DNA from: Ruminococcus sp.
GTDB taxonomy: Bacteria; Bacillota; Clostridia; Oscillospirales; Acutalibacteraceae
Direction: 5' to 3'
DNA length: 10,388 nt
Assembly (NCBI GenBank): GCA_004558485.1
Contig: SFCS01000035.1
Span: forward strand, 1-10,388
Position 1 is the first letter of the stretch. Each line of letters starts with the position of its first letter. Shown one piece after another: positions 5,209 to 10,388 of this stretch. The translations under genes and the position numbers were made by a program. The notes below the pieces were generated by a model. The model did no database searches. It was not told the origin of the DNA and saw nothing but the letters and a program-made list of their open reading frames with translations.

Positions 5209-6423
5209 TTATTTGCCGGTGACCAGAGCCAGCGTATCCCGTGCGATAACGAGCTCCTCGTTCGTCGGGATGACAAATCCGCGCACGGTGGAGTCCTTCG
5301 CCGTAATCTCCACTTCCTGCCCCTTTGAATGGTTGGCAGCCTTGTCGAGCTTGACGCCGAGATATGCCATCGAATTGATGATGTCCTCTCGAATCTCCTC
5401 GCAGTTTTCCGCGATGCCGGCGGTGAACACGATCGCGTCCAAGCCGCCCAGCGCAGCAACAAAGCCGCCGACCAGCTTAGAGACCTGATAGCTGCGCATT
5501 TTCCAGAACAGCTTGGCGCGCTCATGGAACGGGTGCTCCGGATTCTGGATGGCGGCGCGCAGATCACGGTCGTCGCCCGTGAAACCGGTAATGCCGAGCA
5601 TGCCGGACTTTTTGTTCATCACCAGATCCATTTCGGTTGGCGTAAAGCCCTCTTTTTCCATGATGAAGGTAATGGCGGAGGGATCGACCGCGCCGCAGCG
5701 CGTGCCCATAAGCATACCGTCAAGCGGCGTCAATCCCATCGTGGTGTCGATGCATTTACCGTCCTTGATGGCGGAAATAGAAGCGCCGTTGCCGATGTGG
5801 CAGGTGATGATGCGTGTGCCCTTGCCGTCCGGCTTGCCGAGCAGCTCACAGCAGCGCTTGCTGACAAAGCGGTGCGAGGTGCCGTGGAACCCATAGCGGC
5901 GCACGGCATACTTCTCATAATACTCATACGGCACACCGAACATATACGCCTCGGGCGGCATGGTCTGGTGGAAGGAGGTATCGAAAACGACGACCTGCGG
6001 CACTTTTTCGCCGAAAGCGGCGATAGCGGCGCGGATACCCTGTACATGCGCCAGGTTGTGCAGCGGCGCCAAAGCGGCAAGCTCTTCGATGTCGTCGATG
6101 ACCTTCGGCGTCACGATGACCGAGCGGTCAAACTTGTCGCCGCCCTGGACGATACGGTGACCGATGGCGGCAACCTCGGACAGGTTGTCAATGACCTTGC
6201 CCTCGCCCGTGGTGAGCGCTTTTTTGACCTGCTCAAACGCCTCGGTGTGGTTATCCATTTTGATGTCCGCTTTGTATACATAGCCGTCGCTCGTCTTGTG
6301 CGTAAAGAGCCCGCCGTCGCCGATGCGTTCACAAACGCCCTTTGCCAGCATCTTCTCCCCGTCCATGTCGATGAGCTGATATTTCAGCGAGGAGCTGCCG
6401 GCGTTGATAACCAAAATTTTCAC
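5209..6423 (-). CDS. ackA: Acetate kinase
   Basis: Cytosolic enzyme that transfers phosphate between acetyl phosphate and ADP to give acetate and ATP, the substrate-level ATP step of mixed-acid fermentation. With the GTG start the protein is 404 residues, the normal family length. Visible signatures are KILVINAGSSSLKYQ at the N terminus (N7), GHRIVQGG (R90 region), D148-T-S-F-H, the YGFHGTSH block (H180), CHIGNGASI (H209), GTRCGAVDPS (R242) and FTAGIAEN near 333-340. Start choice: the frame runs to 6573, but homology begins exactly at GTG 6423. GGAGGG lies 8 nt upstream, and the longer start would lie upstream of the promoter. No phosphotransacetylase gene is adjacent, unlike the common pta-ackA pair. 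It is divergent from tmcAL, which consumes acetate. Confidence 0.97.
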   Translation of the reverse strand: MKILVINAGSSSLKYQLIDMDGEKMLAKGVCERIGDGGLFTHKTSDGYVYKADIKMDNHTEAFEQVKKALTTGEGKVIDNLSEVAAIGHRIVQGGDKFDRSVIVTPKVIDDIEELAALAPLHNLAHVQGIRAAIAAFGEKVPQVVVFDTSFHQTMPPEAYMFGVPYEYYEKYAVRRYGFHGTSHRFVSKRCCELLGKPDGKGTRIITCHIGNGASISAIKDGKCIDTTMGLTPLDGMLMGTRCGAVDPSAITFIMEKEGFTPTEMDLVMNKKSGMLGITGFTGDDRDLRAAIQNPEHPFHERAKLFWKMRSYQVSKLVGGFVAALGGLDAIVFTAGIAENCEEIREDIINSMAYLGVKLDKAANHSKGQEVEITAKDSTVRGFVIPTNEELVIARDTLALVTGK

Positions 6424-6464
6424 TTTTTTTACCCTCCGTCTTTTCAACACGCGCATTGGCGTGG

Positions 6465-6486
6465 TATACTGTTGTAGAACAGTATA
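6465..6486. promoter_or_regulatory. Palindrome holding both -10 elements between ackA and tmcAL
   Basis: Perfect inverted repeat TATACTGTT (6465-6473) - GTAG - AACAGTATA (6478-6486). The right half carries the ackA -10 (TATACT on the minus strand, 6486-6481). The left half carries the same hexamer on the plus strand (6465-6470) with a TG one base upstream, a plausible extended -10 for tmcAL. It may be a repressor operator controlling both genes, or simply a symmetric bidirectional promoter. Confidence 0.6.
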
Positions 6487-6509
6487 TACCATCCTGTTTA
6501 TATTTTCAA
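6481..6509 (-). promoter_or_regulatory. Promoter of ackA
   Basis: On the minus strand TTGAAA (6509-6504, 5 of 6) and TATACT (6486-6481, 5 of 6) with an exact 17-bp spacer. The expected start near 6474 gives a ~50-nt leader to the GTG at 6423. Confidence 0.78.
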
Positions 6510-6541
6510 GTACCCAATCGACAGTAAGGACGGTTTTTTCT

Positions 6542-7726
6542 ATGAAAGTTGCCGGTATTATCGCCGAATACAACCCGTTTCACAACGGACACGCCCACCA
6601 CATTGCCGCCACGCGCGCGGCGGGTGCGACACACTGCATCGTGGTTCTCGGGAGTCACTTTACCCAGCGGGGCGAGCCGTCCCTGCTGCCCAAAGCGGTG
6701 CGCACCCGTATGGCGCTTGCGGGCGGCGCCGACCTTGTTCTGGAGCTGCCGCAGCCGTGGTCCTGCGCCAGTGCGGAGGGCTTTGCGCGCGGCGGCGCGT
6801 CGCTTTTGCACCACACGGGGATTGCAGACATGCTGAGCTTCGGCAGCGAGGGCGGCGACACGGCGGCAATCGTTTCCGCTGCAGCCATCATGAACACGCC
6901 GCCTTTTTCGGCGGCGGTGCGGGAAAACCTAAAAACCGGCATTTCCTATGCCGCAGCACAGGAGAAAGCACTTTTTGCGCTTTGCGGCGAAAACGCCGCC
7001 GCGCTCCTGCGGCAGCCGAACAAAACGCTCGGCGTGGAATATTGCCGCGCCCTTTTGCGCCTCGGCTCGACTGTCACGCCGCTTGCCGTCCCGCGCATCG
7101 GCGCGGCGCACGACGCCGAGAAAACGGAAAACGGAATCGCCTCTGCAAGCTTCATCCGCACAGAGATCGCAAGCGGGCACGCGGTGGACGCTTTTCTTCC
7201 GTGTGACAGCGCCGCGCTGCTCCGCAGCGCTGTAAAGGCTGGGCACTATACAGACGGCGCTGTGCTCGCAGACCGCATCCTGTTGTCCCGTCTGCGCATG
7301 GCAGATACGGCAACGCTTGCCGCGCTGCCCGGCGTGAGCGAGGGACTGGAAAATCGGCTGTTTGCCGCCCTGCAAAAAGCCGCCACCCTGCAAGAGGTGA
7401 CGGACACGGTGAAAACGCGGCGCTATACGGCAGCACGACTGCGGCGCATCCTGACGGCTGCCTTTTTGGAGCTACCGTCGGGATTTGAGAAGTCCGAGCC
7501 GCCCTATCTGCGGGTGCTGGGCATCGGCGAAAAGGGAGAGGAGCTGCTGCGTCTCATGCGCGACAACGCCACGCTGCCGCTGTTCACCGACGCCATGCAG
7601 CCCCCGCCCGATATTTTCTCGCAAAGGATATTTGATTTTGAGTGTAAAGCTTCCGATCTTTACGGATCGCTGCTTTCCACCCCGCTCCCCTGCGGTCAGG
7701 AGTTCACGGTCGGGATGCTGCGCTGA
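6542..7726 (+). CDS. tmcAL: tRNA(Met) cytidine acetate ligase
   Basis: Predicted TmcAL (formerly YlbM/DUF795), which activates acetate with ATP to acetyl-adenylate and makes N4-acetylcytidine at the wobble position of elongator tRNA-Met. The 394-residue length fits the family. The N terminus is a nucleotidyltransferase fold: GIIAEYNPFHNGH (5-17) with the H14-N-G-H17 (HxGH) signature. The conserved blocks GSHFTQRGEPSLLPK (37-51), LSFGSE (98-103), NKTLGVEY (160-167) and SASFIR (201-206) follow. The C-terminal half is the less conserved tRNA-binding region. ATG 6542 is chosen because homology begins there; AAGGA at 6526-6530 is 11 nt upstream, a rather long spacing. The open frame upstream covers the promoter. 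Its neighbour ackA, on the other strand, makes acetate, this enzyme's substrate. Its 3' end overlaps the convergent oxidoreductase gene by 23 bp. Confidence 0.93.
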   Translation: MKVAGIIAEYNPFHNGHAHHIAATRAAGATHCIVVLGSHFTQRGEPSLLPKAVRTRMALAGGADLVLELPQPWSCASAEGFARGGASLLHHTGIADMLSFGSEGGDTAAIVSAAAIMNTPPFSAAVRENLKTGISYAAAQEKALFALCGENAAALLRQPNKTLGVEYCRALLRLGSTVTPLAVPRIGAAHDAEKTENGIASASFIRTEIASGHAVDAFLPCDSAALLRSAVKAGHYTDGAVLADRILLSRLRMADTATLAALPGVSEGLENRLFAALQKAATLQEVTDTVKTRRYTAARLRRILTAAFLELPSGFEKSEPPYLRVLGIGEKGEELLRLMRDNATLPLFTDAMQPPPDIFSQRIFDFECKASDLYGSLLSTPLPCGQEFTVGMLR

Positions 7727-8723
7727 CATCCCGCGGGAAACGGATGCCCGCTTTTCGGCGAATGTCGAACATGCATGCCGACACCTTTTCGGAAAGCGCG
7801 CGGTGCGCCGCATAGGCGTCCCGCTCTCCCGTGCGGATCCAATCGGCAAAGGCTGCGATCTCACGCCCCATCAGCACGCTTTTTTCCTCGGTTTCCCAAA
7901 GCGTTTTGGGCGTTTCGCCCGCAAGGTGCAGCACGATGTTTTCGAGCTTGGAGATCGCCCCGACGGTGAGACTGCCCTTTTCTCCGACAATCACGGAGGG
8001 GGCAGTCGCTTTTTTTGTTTTGCAGCAGGTCAGTGTGACCTCCTTGTCGGGATAGTGCAGCTCTGCCGTGCAGGCGCCGTCGGCGTCGGTGCGCAGAAAT
8101 TCCGCCTTTGCCGTGATGCTGTCGGGCATACCGAACAGATACAGCGCCGGATAGACGCAGTAGACCCCCAGATCCTGCATCGCCCCCGTCTCCATTGCGG
8201 GGTTGAAAATGTTAGGCGTCTCGCCCTGCAGATAGGCGGGATACTTTGACGACAGCTGTGTGAAATCAAAATGTGCCGACCGTATGTTGCCGAGCCTTTC
8301 GACCGCCTGCCGCAGAATTTCCCGTTGGGGCTGAAAACACATCATGATTGCCTCGGTCAGCATGCAGCCGTTTCGATCCGCCGTTTCGTAGGCGGCGGCA
8401 AGCTCATCCGGAAATGCCGTGAGCGGTTTTTCACAGAGCACATGCTTGCCGTTTTGCAAAAAAAGCGTCGCCTGCTGCATATGCAGGCGGTTGGGGCTGG
8501 CGATATACACCATGTCGATCGTATCCGATTTCGCCATTTCCTCCGGCGAGGTAAAAGTGTGTTTTGCGCCGTGCTTTTCTGCATATGCCTCCGCGCGCTG
8601 CGCGGTGCGGGAGCAGACGGCACAAAGCTGCAGCTTTGGATATATCGCCGCACCTGCAAGCATGCTGTCCGTGATACTGCTGCTGCCAATGACGCCGAAG
8701 CGGACGGTTTTTTTGCTGTTCAT
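7704..8723 (-). CDS. Gfo/Idh/MocA family oxidoreductase
   Basis: NAD(P)-dependent dehydrogenase of 339 residues. The N-terminal Rossmann domain (about 5-120) has a variant dinucleotide loop, FGVIGSSSIT (9-18), and the family's catalytic E98-K99-P100 in HVLCEKPLT. The C-terminal alpha/beta domain has LTEAIMMCFQPQ (122-133) and GAMQDLGVYCVYP (180-192), the equivalent of the family's GxxxDxGxY, with D184 and Y188. The details resemble the dihydrodiol dehydrogenase / sugar-oxidoreductase-like subgroup, but the substrate cannot be told. Start choice: ATG 8723 has AGAGG 8 nt upstream; the in-frame GTG at 8732 lies inside that ribosome site and is unlikely. The gene overlaps the end of tmcAL by 23 bp tail to tail, and is divergent from the TSUP pair across 59 bp. 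No adjacent gene points to a sugar pathway. Confidence 0.93.
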   Translation of the reverse strand: MNSKKTVRFGVIGSSSITDSMLAGAAIYPKLQLCAVCSRTAQRAEAYAEKHGAKHTFTSPEEMAKSDTIDMVYIASPNRLHMQQATLFLQNGKHVLCEKPLTAFPDELAAAYETADRNGCMLTEAIMMCFQPQREILRQAVERLGNIRSAHFDFTQLSSKYPAYLQGETPNIFNPAMETGAMQDLGVYCVYPALYLFGMPDSITAKAEFLRTDADGACTAELHYPDKEVTLTCCKTKKATAPSVIVGEKGSLTVGAISKLENIVLHLAGETPKTLWETEEKSVLMGREIAAFADWIRTGERDAYAAHRALSEKVSACMFDIRRKAGIRFPRDVSAASRP

Positions 8724-8782
8724 ACGGTTCACCTCTGTATGATTTATCGCCGATGGTACACAATACCAAGGGAGGGTGCAGA
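8724..8782. promoter_or_regulatory. Divergent intergenic region, promoters not resolved
   Basis: Only 59 bp separate the divergent starts, so leftward and rightward promoters must overlap. I find no convincing pair of hexamers in either direction. A short inverted repeat, TGGTA-CACAA-TACCA (8754-8768), just before the GGGAGGG ribosome site could be a small operator. The evidence is thin. Confidence 0.3.
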
Positions 8783-9139
8783 ATGAAGGAGCATGTGAAG
8801 TACGGCATCATCGGCGCGCTGGCGGGCGCCGCCAACGGGCTTTTCGGCGCCGGCGGCGGTCTTTTTTTGGTGCCGTTGTTTATCGGTTGGACGAAAATGG
8901 AAGAAAAAAAGGCGTTTGCCACCTCGGTCGCCGTCATTCTCCCGCTCTCGGTCGCCTCGCTCATCGTCTTTTTCTGCCGCGGCAACACAGTTATCGGTAC
9001 CGCCCTGCCCTATGTCATCGGCGGCGTCCTCGGCGGGCTTTGCAGCGGCAGGCTGTTTAAAAACATTCCCACCGTGTGGCTGCATCGACTTTTCGGCGTG
9101 CTGATCCTGTACGGTGCGGTGCGCACACTGTTTTTCTAG
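8783..9139 (+). CDS. TauE/SafE (TSUP) half-transporter, first subunit
   Basis: A 118-residue membrane protein equal to one half of a normal TauE/SafE permease (usually about 240-270 residues). Predicted helices are about 7-35, 47-65, 70-92 and 97-117. The family's glycine motif lies in helix one: GALAGAANGLFGAGGG (11-26), followed by FLVPLF. The family exports or imports sulfite, sulfoacetate and other small organic or sulfur anions; the substrate here is unknown. ATG 8783 is preferred over an in-frame ATG at 8753 because GGAGG (8771-8775) lies 7 nt before it. A second 118-residue half follows 9 bp after the stop, with its ribosome site overlapping this stop codon, so the two are translationally coupled. 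Confidence 0.9.
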   Translation: MKEHVKYGIIGALAGAANGLFGAGGGLFLVPLFIGWTKMEEKKAFATSVAVILPLSVASLIVFFCRGNTVIGTALPYVIGGVLGGLCSGRLFKNIPTVWLHRLFGVLILYGAVRTLFF

Positions 9140-9148
9140 GAGGCAACT

Positions 9149-9505
9149 ATGACGGTCATAAACCTGCTTGTCGGCTTTCTCACCGGCATCATCAGCGGCT
9201 TCGGCGTCGGCGGCGGCTCGCTCTTGGTGCTGTATCTCACCGTTTTCGGCGGCGTGGATCAATATACCGCCGGCGGCATCAACCTGTTATACTTTACCGG
9301 CTGCGCTCCCGCGGCGCTTGTCTCACACATCCGCAATAAGCGCATCGAGTGGCGGGCAGTTCTCCCCTGCCTTTTGACCGGCGTTCCGCTGTCCGTTCTC
9401 GCCGCACTGGTGAGCGGCACACTGGATGTCACCCTGCTGCACAAGGCGTTCGGCGTCGTTTTGCTGTATATCGGCATAAAGGAGCTGTTCACAAAAGCAA
9501 AGTAG
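9149..9505 (+). CDS. TauE/SafE (TSUP) half-transporter, second subunit
   Basis: A second half-size TauE/SafE protein, also 118 residues, with VGFLTGIISGFGVGGGSLLVLYL at the N terminus (glycine motif G19-V-G-G-G23). Hydrophobic segments lie at about 4-33, 41-58, 68-90 and 97-113, and the C terminus is basic. AGGAGG (9138-9143) overlaps the upstream stop and lies 5 nt before the ATG. The two proteins align with each other at the glycine motif, matching the internal duplication of full-length family members. They probably assemble into one transporter at the cytoplasmic membrane, which is inference. Both halves have complete ends and ribosome sites, so this does not look like a frameshifted single gene. 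Confidence 0.9.
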   Translation: MTVINLLVGFLTGIISGFGVGGGSLLVLYLTVFGGVDQYTAGGINLLYFTGCAPAALVSHIRNKRIEWRAVLPCLLTGVPLSVLAALVSGTLDVTLLHKAFGVVLLYIGIKELFTKAK

Positions 9506-9539
9506 CCTTATTGTAGCGCATTTTTTTGAAAAAAGCAAT

Positions 9540-9568
9540 CGCTTTGGTATCGACAAAGCGTATTTTTT
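9540..9568 (+). terminator. Probable terminator after the TSUP pair
   Basis: Perfect 7-bp stem CGCTTTG (9540-9546) / CAAAGCG (9554-9560), loop of 7, followed by TATTTTTT. The stem is modest in GC. It overlaps the -35 of the next promoter, so terminator and promoter share sequence. Confidence 0.5.
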
Positions 9569-9578
9569 GTGGTATATT
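9550..9578 (+). promoter_or_regulatory. Promoter of the glycosyltransferase gene
   Basis: TCGACA (9550-9555, 5 of 6), a 17-bp spacer, and TATATT (9573-9578, 5 of 6) preceded by TGG, an extended -10. The expected start near 9585 gives a leader of about 33 nt to the ATG at 9618. Confidence 0.75.
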
Positions 9579-9617
9579 GAAGGATGTGAATGACCTTTTT
9601 CGGAACGGAGTGATCGC

Positions 9618-10388
9618 ATGATCGTGTTGATTCCCGCCTATCAGCCGGACGAGCAGCTTGTGCTGCTGGCAAAACGCTTTTCGGAGCAGACGGATTTTTC
9701 GCTTGTCGTCGTCAACGATGGCAGCTCTCCCGACAAGGACGCCGTGTTTGCCGCCCTGCCGCCGGAGGTCACGGTGCTGCGGCACGAAAAGAACCGCGGC
9801 AAGGGATGTGCCATGAAAACCGGCATGGCGTACATATGGGAGCACTTTTCGCATGACGAGGGCGTCGTCGTGGTGGATGCCGACGGGCAGCATCTTCTGC
9901 CGGATATCCAGCGCGTCTGCGAGGCGCTGCATGAAAACCCCGACGCGCTCGTTCTCGGTGCGCGCCGTTTCACGGGCAATGTCCCGCTGCGCAGCAAGCT
10001 CGGTAACACTGTCACGCGCTATGTCTTTGCGTTGGCAAGCGGCGTCAAGATATACGATACGCAAACGGGGCTGCGCGCCTTTTCCGTTTCCCGCATCCCG
10101 GCGTTTCTGGCACTGAAGGGCGAACGGTATGAATACGAGATGCACATGCTGCTCGGCGCTGCACAGCAGCACATCCCGATGATCGAAGTGTTCATCGAAA
10201 CGGTCTATCTGGATGCGGAAAACTCCTCCTCACATTTTCACCCGCTGCGCGACTCCTTTCGCATCTATGCCTCCATTTTGAAATTCACCTGCTCCTCCTT
10301 TGCAGCTTTCGGCATCGACTATGTGATGGTGCTTTTGCTGGCGTTTTTATTACCGTACACGGGGTTGAACCAAAAAACCGTGCTGCTT
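9618..10388 (+). CDS. GT2 glycosyltransferase fused to a GtrA-like membrane domain, partial at the window end
   Basis: Frame open to the window end, 257 codons seen. Residues 1-212 are a DPM1/DPG-synthase-like GT2 domain that would transfer a sugar from a nucleotide donor to a polyprenyl phosphate. It shows IPAYQPDEQL (5-14), VVVNDGSSPD (30-39), RHEKNRGKGCAMKTG (55-69), the metal-binding D87-A-D89 in VVVVDADGQH, and DTQTGLRAF (147-155). The acceptor-side TVYLDAENSSSHFHPLRDS (195-213) is also typical. From about 217 (IYASILKFTCSSFAAFGIDY and then hydrophobic residues) a GtrA-like multi-helix domain begins, as in proteins thought to flip or anchor lipid-linked sugars for wall or surface glycan decoration. 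ATG 9618 has GGAG (9607-9610) 7 nt upstream. It has its own promoter and is not clearly tied to the TSUP genes. The missing C terminus should hold the remaining GtrA helices. Confidence 0.9.
   Translation, partial: MIVLIPAYQPDEQLVLLAKRFSEQTDFSLVVVNDGSSPDKDAVFAALPPEVTVLRHEKNRGKGCAMKTGMAYIWEHFSHDEGVVVVDADGQHLLPDIQRVCEALHENPDALVLGARRFTGNVPLRSKLGNTVTRYVFALASGVKIYDTQTGLRAFSVSRIPAFLALKGERYEYEMHMLLGAAQQHIPMIEVFIETVYLDAENSSSHFHPLRDSFRIYASILKFTCSSFAAFGIDYVMVLLLAFLLPYTGLNQKTVLL

Noticed and set aside
8783..9505. Frameshifted single transporter pseudogene
   Set aside because: The first half has a proper stop, the second half has its own AGGAGG and ATG, and both have complete helix sets of equal length.
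1..10388. CRISPR arrays, tRNA or rRNA genes, insertion sequences
   Set aside because: I saw no regularly spaced direct repeats, no recognisable tRNA or rRNA stretch and no transposase-like frame in the window.

Overview
The window looks like chromosomal DNA from a moderately GC-rich member of the Clostridia (Bacillota), probably an Oscillospirales-type gut anaerobe. I base this on strong GGAGG-type ribosome binding sites, a TmcAL tRNA acetate ligase (a family largely confined to Bacillota), a DUF378 membrane protein, acetate kinase, and GC-rich coding DNA with AT-rich gaps. The taxon is an inference; no rRNA gene is present.

Left part (1-2250) is an accessory island and the most interesting region. 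A leftward gene for a two-domain HNH endonuclease (McrA-type HNH at the C terminus) lies in front of a ~285 bp segment bounded by inverted copies of a 20-nt sequence. Each copy is built like a tyrosine-recombinase core site: two opposed 9-bp arms around a 6-bp asymmetric spacer, TTCACA on the left and its reverse complement TGTGAA on the right. Between them are a near-consensus extended -10 promoter, now pointing right and away from the HNH gene, and a strong leftward terminator. A rightward terminator sits just outside the right site. Next to it is a solitary tyrosine recombinase with all six expected catalytic residues and its own insulated promoter. Together this reads as an invertible-promoter phase switch that turns an HNH nuclease on and off, and the assembled sequence is in the OFF orientation.

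Middle part (2250-7726): an AT-rich gap with small palindromes leads to a promoter and a two-gene unit, a membrane-anchored class A beta-lactamase-like serine hydrolase followed by glyA (serine hydroxymethyltransferase), with the glyA ribosome binding site overlapping the preceding stop codon. A small DUF378 membrane protein follows and ends at a perfect 17-bp bidirectional terminator shared with leftward ackA (acetate kinase, GTG start). ackA is divergent from tmcAL, whose product uses acetate and ATP to acetylate elongator tRNA-Met. A 9-bp inverted repeat between them contains the -10 elements of both directions.

Right part (7704-10388): a leftward Gfo/Idh/MocA oxidoreductase overlaps the end of tmcAL by 23 bp. 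Divergent from it are two 118-residue half-size TauE/SafE (TSUP) membrane proteins in tandem, each with its own ribosome binding site and probably forming a two-subunit transporter. The window ends inside a GT2 glycosyltransferase fused to a GtrA-like membrane domain, which has its own promoter.
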